Below are positions 46,041-56,660 of a stretch of DNA of 64,000 bases, in pieces. The stretch's first letter is position 1; each line of letters begins with the position of its first letter. The notes under the pieces are model-generated. The model was not told where the DNA came from. It searched no databases and saw only the letters and a program-made list of their open reading frames with translations. Position numbers and translations under genes: made by a program. This stretch comes from Symbiodinium sp. CCMP2592 (lineage: Eukaryota > Sar > Dinophyceae > Suessiales > Symbiodiniaceae), in NCBI GenBank assembly GCA_905221615.1, contig CAJNDT010006024.1:248001-312000 (forward strand). The letters run 5' to 3'.

Positions 46041-46730
46041 CGACAATGATGCGCTGCGACAGGCTTAAAGTGCTCTAGAGCAGTTGGAGGGCGACCTACA
46101 AACCGTGAAGGTGCACCCCAAAAAGGGTCGATGCAGCCACAGGAACTGTCAAAAAGATCCTCTGATCTCTGACTGGCTTCCTAATCTCAATGAAGTGGCA
46201 CGCTGCTCTACGAGACAGATCTAGTCAGCTGGCACCAAACCAAACCGGAGAAAAACCCAAGCCAGACGAACACCGTCTGCCAGGTCGCATGGCAAGCTTC
46301 GCCAAAAACATGACGTGACGAGTCAGATCGGGGCCTACAAACGCCTTCTGTGACTTCTCAACCAGGGCAGGAGAAGTTATGCTTGTATCTTGACTTGGTT
46401 CTGTGTGGGGGAGGGTTGGGAGTCGAGCATCTCAACAGAAGCAACGGGAACGGCCTTGTGCATTCACAGAACTGCCCAAGCGAAAAAAAGGCACCTACCG
46501 AATGGACCTCTCCCCAACCACCAAATCCAAATTAGTGCAGTGGGCTTCAATTGCTGCTGCCTCATGGGGCGATGAAAAACAAAATCTGGCGCAACCCCGT
46601 CTTCTCAGGTCAATTGCGACGAGGCAACACAGAGACATGCTGCAAAGCTGGATGTGCCGCCTCACCACGGTATGTAGTAGGTGAGCTCTCACCAGCTTCA
46701 TCAGACACCAGTCCTTCTCCCACCTGAATT
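46041..46730. other. Spacer, nothing recognised
   Basis: No frame on either strand shows a known motif. It separates two minus-strand genes. Confidence 0.5.
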
Positions 46731-46799
46731 TATACGAGCAGACAAATGAGACACGGGCACCAAGTCCTTGCCTCCTTGACCTTGCCACCAGACTTACCC

Positions 46800-49220
46800 T
46801 TCTTATCCTCACAGAAAGCGTTTATGAGGAAGGCATGGGAGCCTGCACATTTCTGCCGGCCTTTCCACGGCGTCGGAGGTCTGCTCCGCCGCCCGTACTT
46901 TGCAAGCCCTGCGGCCGGCGGCTGCGGCCAGAGCAAGGTGAGAAGCTGAGCAGAGCATGCGCAGTGCCGCTGCCGGTCCGGCCTCGGCTTCGTGGAGCAG
47001 GTCGTGCTGGCCCGGCTCGAGCTTCTTCGGCGGAGCCAGGAGCCACAACGCGTTGCGAAATGCGGAAGGCACCTGCAAGAAAGAAGTGGGCTCGCAGCTG
47101 GATTTTGTGCTGGCCGAAAGCCTGCCTTCCAGGAGGATGGCCACCAGGGCTTCCCCGGCTCATCAGGCATGTCCGTGGCGCGATTCCAATCCGGCCACGC
47201 CAAATCCAAGAAGCGCATCGCCTCAGATGCGAGCCATATTCGAGGTGTTGGCTTTCATGGGCTGTGAAAGCATTGCCTGAAATCCTCAACTTAGCCCAGC
47301 ACCATGACGATGTGGGCAAAGTACGTCAGGAAGACAAAGACCCATGTGAGAATGACCGTAGTAGGAGAGTACAGATGCCGGTACTCAAGGGTTGTGGCCG
47401 TCACCGCAAAGTACGGCGCAAGGTGGCCAATCCACTCGGCATTAGGCAGCATATGATTGCCAGAGGTGCGGACAACGTCGAGGCGAAGGATCAACACTTG
47501 GGCTGCCATGAACAACATCGGCATGGACCAGGAGATCCAAAAGCCACGCAACTCTGCAGTGGTAGTGCCAATACAATAGTAGCAAACCTCAGAACAAGGC
47601 GGACTACTTTCCTCTGCCTCTTGTCATCTCTTCCCACCTCCCAGCTTGTTCTGCGGAAGGCCCTGAACGACATGAACGGACTGCTTACCTACAGATCCGA
47701 GCGGCAGCATATAGGAATTGGCAGGACCCATAGAGCATCAGGATGCGGGCGTAGACGTCGTACTGCCACCATTCCTCTTGAGCCTCGGCAAGCTCGCAAG
47801 AGTCACGGAGAATGCCGAGGGCAGCGAGCACGAAGCACGAGCCGCGCACGGCCAGGAGCATCTTGAAGTGATCAGGAGTCTCGTGGGGTTCGAAGTCATC
47901 GCGAGAAGGCAACCTGTCACATGTCTTGTCCAGAAGCGAAGCTTCGAGGTCATGCATCAAAGCTGGCGGCGCGACCCCAAAAGCCCTCCACCTTTGTCGA
48001 CCACCTCGACACCAGTACAGCACTTGCTGCAGCATCGACTGAAGGCATGAAGTGTTTGCTCCGAAGAACTGGCCTGCTCGTCTCGAATCCACGATGGGAC
48101 GGTGTCACGGGCAGTGCTGCTAAACTCTGTTCTTGGGTCCGGCAGATGTACCTCGTGGTCATCCAAAGCAAGGAGACTTGCACAGGAAAGCTGTCAAAGA
48201 TGCATGAACCGACTTAGTTCCGCACCTTTGATGCCTTCTTCTTTCCAGGCTTCTTGCCATCCTTGCTTCCCTTCTCCTTCTTGTCATCATCGTCCTGCTT
48301 GCCAGGATACATGCTCTGGTTAAGGAACCTATAACTCGGTGCTTTGACCTCCCCTGAGTCACCAGGGTCTGCAGGAGGAAGCTCTGGAGCATCTTCTGGA
48401 TGGCGCATGAATGGCACCTGGCATCATGGCCACTGGCCTCGTGAACATGAAGGAACATTACCACATGAAGCCAAGGTCCCGACTCGGAATATGTCACCGA
48501 ACTTCTGCTGCTCAAAAGCAGAACCAAAGGAACGCGCTGCATCAAGCTGAGCCATCGATGGAATTGGAAGCCTGACTTTTCGCGTAAGAAGAGATGTCAT
48601 TGCACACCTCAGTGCTCAGGCGATAGTGCCACCTGTGGCGGCTCCGAAACGAAACTGATCACTCCAGCTATGAAGTGCAAACGAGATGCTGGGCACGCAG
48701 TGATCCATGCATGCCAAGCCAAAGCGCCGTTCCACAGTACAAGATCGATGTGTAAATATGGCCTGTCCATCAAGTCAAAATCAGCATACTTGGGTGGTTG
48801 ACAAACCGGGCCATGAAAATTTGAGTTTCGTTGCTGGGTGCTCACGTGATCCAGGCCTGAATAAAGTCCACAAAGCCACTGTGGAGGAGCACAGCCGTGC
48901 ATTCCAATGCGTCCGGCATCCGAAAGTGCAGCACAAACACAAAGCACCAAGGTCATCATGCCTTGAACTGTGTCCATTTTGGAGGATGTCAACTCCGCAA
49001 TTCCGTGAACGTCCTGTCGATACTGGCCTACTTGCGCGTTCAGCATCCCACGGGATGTCATGAACCGCCCGAAGCGCTGGGGGACGTCATACTGAAAGTT
49101 GGCACGGTTGTAGTCGAAGAGCCATTTGCCTGTGTAGGCCGTACCGGCAGCAGCAGCAGCTGCCGGCACATGCATGATTACCACGCTTCCCAGGAGGAAG
49201 ACACACGGGTAGGCAATCAA
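46800..49220 (-). CDS. Multi-pass membrane protein of a dinoflagellate-expanded family, function unknown
   Basis: Exons in order: 49210-48880 with a hydrophobic segment, FQYDVPQRFGRFMTSRGM, YRQDVHGIAELTSSKMD, then a second membrane span and a Pro-Pro-Gln-Trp turn; 48760-48690 (LVLYCGTALWLGMHGSLRAQ, third span); 48600-48520 (RKVRLPIPSMAQLDAARS); 48417-48214 with a Lys/Asp-rich tail; 47930-47690 (..DVYARILMLYGSCQFLYA..); 47551-47300 (GFWISWSMPMLFMAAQVL and ..PTTVILTWVFVFLTYFA..); 47235-46850 (DEPGKPWWPSSWK, then ..FRNALWLLAPPKKLEPGQ..). This motif order matches a protein family I associate with dinoflagellate gene sets, with no assigned role. Start and stop are not exact. Confidence 0.72.
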
Positions 49221-49292
49221 AGGAATGCAGGCGCGAGGCCTTCTCGAACCGAATGTGCAACAAAAATGTAAGCAGTCACTTCGATGCAACAT

Positions 49293-51040
49293 GCATATTC
49301 ACAATGACTGCGTAAGCTTCACGCCGTACTCACGGAACCGTCGCCTGCCATTTTCGGCGAAAGAGTCTGAGATGCTCCGGCTGTGACCTGGCCGCTTCAC
49401 AGTGCTCGTAAGCTTCATCGGTCTGCCATTCGTGAGGTCATGCTTCCTGACAGGAGGCCCCCAATAAGTCCCTGAGGTTCAAAACTTGAAGTTCCGGTGA
49501 GCACAGCCCCAGTCGACTGGATACACCAGAACCTTGCCTTGTTATATCTAGAACGGAACGAACTGTTGCAACATGCGAACAACTCTCGGCGGAGGGGACC
49601 TTCGGCGACGATGCAGCCATCACCTTGGACGAGATGAATCAAGAAATGAAGTCTGAGAAATTTGTACTTGCTCGATGGGACACCTGAATGCGGAATTGGC
49701 GAGCTGCTTCGCAGCCTCCATTTGGCACACACAATACAGTAACGCCTTGCTGAGCCAAACGAAGCCACGGGTGATCGTGCAAAAATACAACGAGGATCTT
49801 AGTTCCTAGGCCTACACAACACCAGTTGTTGTACAAGACAGTGTTCCAATAATCAGTGCGGTGAGACGTCCAAATGCAACTTGAAATCATTCAAGCCGTG
49901 GCCTGACATTGCAGTTGGTGCCGCTGTTCAGCGCCAGGTCTGGATTGCACACAACGTAGCAGCCCCATGACAACATTGTCGGTTGCGCGCTGAACACAAC
50001 CAAACATCATGCAGTGAGCTGGACCTATACAACACCATGCATTGGCACGGATTGATTGAATTAAAAATCCAAAACTTTGCTTCCAAGCCAATGATCCACA
50101 ATATGTTCCCAAACCCGGCTCAACGGTAGACTTTAAGAGGTCGGGCTCGTCGCGAAAAAGTGCAGCTGGGGTCATCCACATGTCACAGATAGCATTGCTT
50201 GCCGTTGCGGTTTAAGCAAAAGCCTTAACATGCCAAAAAACAGAACATCGCCCAATTCACCCCACTAGGATCAGGCCGCGCCATCGTCCGAAAAAAGACC
50301 ACGGTCCTGTCTTCAACAGAATGTTTCATTGGGAACTCACATCTGAATGTCGTGAGTCATGTCAGCACATGCTCAGTTGGAAACTGCACTGAGTGGTCCA
50401 AGCTACGAAACTGATCACCGTCACAAGGGTTGAATGCCCGGCCAACCAAACATGCGATACATTTCGGAAGGACCACGTCATCAAAGGCAGAACTGCGACC
50501 AACAATCGGCTGCACACCACGCTACCAAGGTGCACGGTCGAAGGCACATGTTGCTTGGGCTACGCAACTGGAGCACTTTTGTTGGCTCATGCGCCCTCAT
50601 CGGAGAGAGCGCTGTCATTCTGACTCGTTCTCCATTCGGAAGATCACATCGATCCTTCCGGTGCCTTCCACGTGGCGTTGCTAAGCCATCTAAGTCGAGC
50701 ATGTCAGTGAAATATTGCCACCGAAATGGTGATTGATGCGTCACCACCTGTACAATCTGTACAAGCTGCTCCAAAACGACAGGTGTGTCCACATCATCAA
50801 ACACTCAATAGCTAGCATGAAAACGGACGAAAGTGCTGAAAACCCAAACTCTTAGCTCAAAACGGTGTGTGTCTCCCTGCGACTTTGCGATTCTTTGCAT
50901 CCGATCCTTGGGTGAGTGTTTACACCACGTGGCATGCGCAAGAATGCTACGAGTGTGTTTGGGCGATATGTGCTTCGGAAGAGAAGAAACAGCTTGAAGT
51001 TTCTGCGTCAGCTATCCTCAGTCCCTTACTAAACCACGAA
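49293..51040. other. Largely empty region with one minus-strand open frame
   Basis: The only notable item is a minus frame at 50804-50481 (..LEQLVQIVQVVTHQSPFR..), 107 codons, of unknown kind. Other frames are short and show no motif. Confidence 0.4.
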
Positions 51041-51049
51041 AAGCCACAA

Positions 51050-51910
51050 ACAAAAGGCAGCGGTGAAACGAGAGCACAGAGACAAAGACAAAAGGATTGC
51101 ACGGCATAAAGTCCGAAAGTCTAGACTTGGAGCCTAGAAGCTTTGGATTGCAGCTTTCGAACAAGTTTTTCAAGTGCAACACAGAAAAAGTCAAGGAAAT
51201 GTTGCATCCAAGCGCTTCTAGTCGCTAAGCTGAAGAAAATGAAGAAACGATTTTGGTGGGTATGCGTCAGCAGTTCTTAGAAACACAAAACACAAAACAC
51301 AAAACGGCGGCAAAACGAGGTGCGCTACTGTTCTTTGGGGTCTCCATGCAGAGCTTCCGTTTTCTCTGATTTTGGTGAGAAGGCAATCGATAATCCAGAC
51401 GACAGTTTTCGTCGTACGCAGGTTGCTGCGTCAAAGTCTGCACTTCCTGCACCTGCCTCCACGTGACCAGCCAAGCGGAAAAATCGCACCGGGAAGCAAG
51501 ACAGATCCGCGCTAGGAGCATTCCATTTGTAAGCAAAAAGTTGGCCAAGCCGAGGCCACGTTCTCAAGCTGGCATCAGTTCTGCTAGAATAGGCTCGTTC
51601 GATTCTTGATCCCCACAGCAAACTGCTGATCTCAGTCTTTGAGCTGCTCATTGGCTCTGCTGCCTTTCAACCACAAACGCTCTTTTACTGCTCTTTTGCA
51701 GCTGTTTTATGGGGCTTCTGCATTTTAGTTCTGCTTTGCAGGTTTGGCCTTTTCTTTTAGGTTCCATTTTCTTGCATATTTTTCGATGTTACCGTTCAAG
51801 GCCACCCAAAACAACGAGTGGAGCCCAAGGAAAGCTCCGGCAGCCGTTCTAGTCCCGACGGACTGAGGTTGTGCACGCCAAAGTCCACAAGTCCGGAAGT
51901 CCAAAGTGAA
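51050..51910 (+). repeat. Dispersed module B, copy 1 (broken)
   Basis: Two parts are recognisable: GCAGCGGTGAAACGAG near 51058 and, after about 700 unrelated bases, AACAACGAGTGGAGCCC through GCCGTTCTAGTCCC to GTGCACGCCAAAGTCCA at 51810-51895. The same ordered motifs are found intact at 53.3, 54.8 and 63.4 kb. Confidence 0.65.
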
Positions 51911-52492
51911 CGGCCGGAAGCCTGTGGGCATTACGATGCAAGGAATGACGGCACCCGGTCTTGGCGGGCAGACATCAGTATGACGTTCCCGGTCCCCCCC
52001 AAGACGTGATCAGGGTCATGGAATGAATCTTCGCACAGGGAGTAAAGGAAACGGATCTTGTTTTTACGATAGAACTTGTGCAGCTGACGGGCTTTTTGAG
52101 GTGGGCCCGGTCCGACACCGCCATGTCCAATAACTTCTGTTCTTCGTGTCGCCAGCGCTCATGAGCAGGGTACGGCCTCAAGATGCATTCAGCTGGCAAA
52201 TCCTGAAGCCTCGCTCTCATGGTCATGACTTTGGCTGGCCCGTTGGTCCTTGAGCTTGACCACCCCAAGCGAAAGAACCGTAACGGGAAGTATGACGGCT
52301 GCAGATGGGCTCCCGCAGCCAAAAGACCAAGACTGGCGGGAGTTGCCAGCCTGCTCTGAGGTTGCTCTATTGCGGAGTCTGCGAAGCGCGTGGCGCAACA
52401 GTCCTGCCGGTTGAATTTGGGCTGCTCTTTTTTTCGACTCTGGAAATAACAGCAGTAGAGGAGTACTGTCTGCTGTTAAACTCCCTCCTTTC
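51911..52492. other. Spacer upstream of the plus-strand ORF
   Basis: No supported gene. A minus frame (52524-52189) is open but unremarkable. Confidence 0.4.
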
Positions 52493-53272
52493 ATGAGACC
52501 GCGAAGCGAGTTCGCTGATGGCACACCACGATTACCAACGGTATTTTACCATCCGCGGTACATGCTATATCACATATCGCACTTCGGGAGTTGTTCCAAG
52601 TTTGAAGCGGCTTGCTGCAGCCAAGCAGGCAGGCGACAGCAATACCCACCGATTCGGTGGGAAGACTTCTTTCCCCCGCCGCTACTCCCCATTTGGCAGT
52701 CTTTCCTCAAGGCGACGGCAGGGAGGTCGGCCTATGTCGATCGCGATCTTGAAAGCACTCTGGATCCCGTGCTTGAGTATTTAAACAGCACGCCACTCCC
52801 TTTCCGACCAGTCAGTTTGTGGGAGATCCTTGCGGACGTTGAGTTGCTTGAAGGTCTACGTATTCTACCCAAGCATTGTACTCGGCATACCATTGCGTCT
52901 ATTGCCGGAAATTCGTTTACACCAAGCGTTGTAAGACATTTTGTCACAACCGACTCTTGCACACAACTCTCCCTGGGCCATATACCTACACCAGCTCAGC
53001 TTATCGCAGCCGACGAGACCTTGCGCCAAACAGTCATCACTAACATTGATCGAGCGACTGCCGAAGGCAAGGTTGCGGCTGAGGATGCAATTCAGTGGAA
53101 AAAGAATATAAGGCCTTACCCGCTGAGTCAACAGCTCCTCAATGACGCTTACTGGCAAGGCGTCTTGCACACTAAAGTGCCTTGCCCCGAAGTGTCTGAA
53201 AGTGTGGGGCCACAACTTGATTGGACACCGATCTGTCCTAGCGTCCTTGGAGGAAATGGACCGCGCGCTTGA
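52493..53272 (+). CDS. Uncharacterised ORF of 259 codons, probably mobile-element derived
   Basis: The frame is open from ATG at 52493. The first ~45 codons look random, but from about codon 50 the sequence is protein-like: ..WEDFFPPPLLPIWQSFL.., ..RPVSLWEILADVELLEGL.., ..AEGKVAAEDAIQWKKNIR... No catalytic motif was recognised. It ends just before a copy of module B, and codon use and setting match the larger plus-strand ORFs at 56.7-61.8 kb, so it may be another part of the same element type. Confidence 0.5.
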   Translation: MRPRSEFADGTPRLPTVFYHPRYMLYHISHFGSCSKFEAACCSQAGRRQQYPPIRWEDFFPPPLLPIWQSFLKATAGRSAYVDRDLESTLDPVLEYLNSTPLPFRPVSLWEILADVELLEGLRILPKHCTRHTIASIAGNSFTPSVVRHFVTTDSCTQLSLGHIPTPAQLIAADETLRQTVITNIDRATAEGKVAAEDAIQWKKNIRPYPLSQQLLNDAYWQGVLHTKVPCPEVSESVGPQLDWTPICPSVLGGNGPRA

Positions 53273-53309
53273 TTTCGACGCCGGCATCTTTCAGTGAATT
53301 TTTAGGCAT

Positions 53310-53660
53310 CGGCGGGCCTCGTTGGCTGCGGCTGCAGCACTCGGTCCCCGTAAACTACGGTTAAACAGACGAACACACAAGAAAACAGCGGTGAAACGAG
53401 GTAAATTAGCGAACGAGGCTACGTACCTGCTGCAGCGTGCGGACTTCGTCAGCAGAAGCTGTGGGGCTTCGCTCAGCGACTCCATCCAGAAGCGCCCAAG
53501 ACAACGAGCAGCCCAAATCCAAGGCCGGCAGCTGTTCTGGTCCCGTCGGACAACGGACAGCCCTCGTGTCTTGTTTTTTGCGAATCGTGCACACCAAAGT
53601 CCACAGGCACCATAGTCAAAGACAAGTAACAGTGAAGAGAGGAGGAGTCAGTCGAGTGGA
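53310..53660 (+). repeat. Dispersed module B, copy 2
   Basis: Ordered landmarks: GGCGGGCCTCGT, GCAGCACTCGGTCCCCGTAAAC, AAAACAGCGGTGAAACGAGG, GGGGCTTCGCTCAGCGAC, AAGACAACGAGCAGCCC, AGCTGTTCTGGTCCCGTCG, and finally GTGCACACCAAAGTCCACAG. Orientation is the same as in the other copies. Confidence 0.85.
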
Positions 53661-54449
53661 CATTTGACCTCCCCCACACTCCACACAGAACGCATGCGAC
53701 AGGTCGCGCCACCGATTCTCTGACATGCGAGAGAAAAGGTGATAAAGAGACCGGCGGGCAAGCGGACAGGCACCAGTATGGCCCCTCCACCTCCATGGAC
53801 AGCAGGACAGCATCGACATGGGTGGCCAGACTGTTGCATTTTCACACCTGGAAGAAGACACTTCAAAGGCTGCCCATTGCTGACGCAGCCAGGTCCAACT
53901 GACCGCGGAAGGCAAAGCCCGATCAATGCAGGGTCTTTCGCAGGGTGCACAAGAGGCGAGTCTTGGCTTCGCTCGGTCACGCACTTGCACCACGCTTTGA
54001 TCGCCACATGAAGATCCAGCATGAGCTGAGATCTACAATCCGCGCTTTTGGTTAAGGCTCTCAAGAAGGAGGAGTGCAATGACTTTGGCTCGGACATTCA
54101 GTTTGTCCATGCCGAAAGAAGCGAATTAGGAAGTGCAAGGTTGCGTGCGTTCCAAAGTGAACCTGCCGCTTGAATCAGGAGGCAAGTCCAAGCCCAGAAC
54201 AAGATCCTCTGGCAGCACGATTCGGGATCTGGCACAGGCGCCTGTGGTCAAAAAGAACGGAGTCAAGCGTCGTCTGGAGGTGCTAAAGCGGCTCGCACGA
54301 CTCTGCTGAGGCTGATAGTGAGCAGCCGATAGACAATGGCGAGGTGGCTCAGTTCGTGCAAGTCACAATGGCCGTGCCTGCCCGCCTGTTGGCGGCAAGT
54401 TCTTTGCGACACCGCTGCTCGTTATTGGGAATGACATCTGCAGCAAATA
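53661..54449. other. Spacer between module B copies
   Basis: A minus-strand frame (54097-53648, 149 codons, Cys-rich) is open but shows no family. Nothing else was noted. Confidence 0.4.
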
Positions 54450-54735
54450 CGCTTACTGCCACAGGGTTTGAGCCCTTGGGACAGGGCTCTGGCGTGCGAC
54501 CATTCGTCGAGACTGAGGTGAATGGGTCAGAGTCGGCAGGGGCCACATCGGCAAATTCCGTCGTAGGATTTCAGCAGATCCAGAAGCGTTCACATGCCTG
54601 CGGCCGAAGAATCGCATCACCGCGCGAGCCTGTTGGAACCGCAGTAATCTCAGCTGGCCTCGGCAGCTCTGGGTCCTGTTCGCAGGCCCATTCTTCCAAC
54701 AGCTTGCCCTGCTGCCCATCATTGGATTGAAGCCA
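54450..54735 (-). pseudogene. Inverted fragment of the helicase-element ORF
   Basis: The minus strand encodes NDGQQGKLLEEWACEQDPEL and, in a shifted frame, QQARAVMRFFGRRH. These match the plus-strand ORF near 59930-60060 (NDGQQGKLLEEWAWEHHPEL and DQARAVMRFFERRH). Nucleotide similarity is close to 90% over the first ~65 bases. Frameshifts and truncation show it is dead. Confidence 0.88.
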
Positions 54736-54779
54736 TTGCCTGCCTCTTGCCTCCAACTCGGGGATCTTTTTTTTTGGCG

Positions 54780-55110
54780 TGAGCGGGCCTCGTCGACTAC
54801 GGCTGTAGCACTCGGTCCCTACAAACGAGACAAACCAACAAACCAAATCCAAAAAACAGCGGTGAAACAGGCGGCCCTAGAAGTAAGGCAAAAAAGCCAG
54901 CTGCGGCGCGGTGTTGGCCGTTCAGCACGAGCTACGGGGCCTCAGCGACCGATCCACAACAGCAGAAGGCCGTCGCCCAAAGCTGTCCAAGACTACCGGT
55001 GGAGCCCAAAATCAAAGCTCCGGCCGCCGCTCTAGTTCCGTCGAACAACGGTCAGCCCCGGCGTCCTGTTGTGTCACGATCGTGCACACGAATTCCACAA
55101 ATCCAGACCT
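54780..55110 (+). repeat. Dispersed module B, copy 3
   Basis: The same landmark order as copy 2: GAGCGGGCCTCGTCGAC, GTAGCACTCGGTCCCTACAAAC, AAAACAGCGGTGAAACAGG, GGGGCCTCAGCGACCG, GTGGAGCCC, CGCCGCTCTAGTTCCGTCG, CACGATCGTGCACACG. It directly follows the inverted ORF fragment. Confidence 0.88.
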
Positions 55111-55534
55111 ATAGCCTGTGGCGAAGCAATTGACCCAACGACGTATGTCGGCGGTCGCAATGCGCTGGCATGTGGGCAGACGCCTCTTGTTACTGGGTGC
55201 GGTCTAGTGTCGACTGCGGCGGCCAAGCATCCAGCAGGCGCTGCATGTCGTTGCCGCCAAGCGGAAATTGGGACTCGTGCAGAAGGTACAACATTTGGAA
55301 ATTGCGCTGCGCATGCATCTCACGCAAACGGTGGAAGCTGTACCTGTGCATATCCAGATCGGGCTCATGGAGATGCGGCATGAGTTCCGAGGATATGAAA
55401 GGGATTTGAATGCCAGGGCCAAGTCCACCCTGCGCCAAGAAGGCGTCAGCTTCAGCTTTCCAGCGTTCTTGGCCCCAGGAGTCGCCAAGGCTTAAGAGTT
55501 GCAGTGCCTTGCAAGCTCTGGGATACCTTGAAAT
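55111..55534. other. Spacer, partly element-derived
   Basis: Minus-strand frames across 55200-55490 (..GGLGPGIQIPFISSELM..) look protein-like and lie in line with the inverted pseudogene next door. They may be a further part of that copy. Not certain. Confidence 0.35.
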
Positions 55535-55810
55535 TATTTTTCTGTGATTCTTGTGTGAGGTTTCCTGTGAGCGATAGTGTGAGCGGCACCTGTGAGCGGG
55601 GGACAGGTGTGTGAGAATTCTGTGAGCGGTACCTGTGAGAATTCTGTGAGCGGCACCTGTGAGCCGGGAGAGGTCTGTGAGCGATCGTGCGAGAATTGTG
55701 TGAGAAGTCTGTGAGAGGTACCGGTGAGTAACGAGAGGTTTGCGAGCGGTTCCGTGAGATTCCATTGGGATTTCTGCGAGCGGCGGTATCTTGTGAGTGA
55801 CAAGAAGTCT
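55535..55810. repeat. TGTGAG-type minisatellite
   Basis: Irregular tandem units built on TGTGAG: TGTGAGCGGTACC, TGTGAGAATTC, TGTGAGCGGCACC, TGTGAGCGATCG and similar, about 15-25 bases each. Units are degenerate and non-coding. Confidence 0.88.
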
Positions 55811-55889
55811 GAACACATCGGCCTAGGCCCTAGGCGACACCACGCACGGCTCCCATCAGGCATTGTCTTATCACCCGACTCCTGGGCCA

Positions 55890-56660
55890 CTAGGTGATTA
55901 ATGAGAACCTTGCAGGCCCAAGGGGGACGCCCGGGAACGAGAACATCTGTGGGTCGAACTCCCCCCGTCTGGCAAGCAGGCGTCCACGCTGGAAGCCCTC
56001 CAGCATTCGCGCAGCAATGGCAATTTGGGGCCACCCTACAATCGAGGCCAGTACTTCCACTTTAACGCGAATCTCCATGAATCGTTGGCCATTGTGACAG
56101 ACTGGAGAGATGCGCACGAGTTGTGCTGGCGGCGGCCGGCTCATCCACCAAAGACCGTGCCAGGTAGAACATCAGTTGCACCGGCAGCAGCACACCACAA
56201 TGAAGCAGCGAGATTCCCTGATTCGGGTCAATGCTCGAGTCTTCCATCCTCCGTTGTCCGCCGGGCGCCGGTACCAGTGCCACGTCTGGTCGTGGGAAGG
56301 GGGTCTCTCTTGGGTGCAAGAGACATTTGGATAAGGCTTCCGTCCCGCACTGGTGACTTGTGCCTTCCTTTGCACTGGGGAGAGCTTCAGGCCATCCAGC
56401 TCATCCAACAGAAACCACCACCAGATCTCGGGGCGCGCCAACCTAATGCCACGAGAGGTCAAAAATACGCCCTTCCGGCGGATCACAAAATTGCGCCAGC
56501 GCAATGGAAACTGCAAGCAACGAGGTAAAGCACACGCGGAAAGCCTCAGTTTGTGTGCAATTGGCGAAGCATGAGAGCGGTCCGCAAAATCGACGACTCT
56601 AGCTCCGAAGTTCTGAGAGCTGACCTTGACTTCGCACGTTGGCAAGCACTCTCCCCTCAA
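55890..56660 (-). pseudogene. Inverted, frameshifted copy of the element's C-terminal ORF
   Basis: The minus strand encodes IRLARPEIWWWFLLDEL (about 56455-56400), matching LARPQVWWGLLIDEI of the plus-strand element at 61.5 kb. In another frame it encodes ISLLHCGVLLPVQLMFYLAR (about 56230-56170), matching ISPLQHCSALLPVQVLLFVV. A continuation lies at 56100-55900. The order is collinear, so this is a second, more diverged copy in opposite orientation, now broken by frameshifts. Confidence 0.82.

Noticed and set aside
55535..55810. Possible CRISPR-like array
   Set aside because: Units are irregular and overlapping with no unique spacers; it is a minisatellite in a eukaryotic genome.
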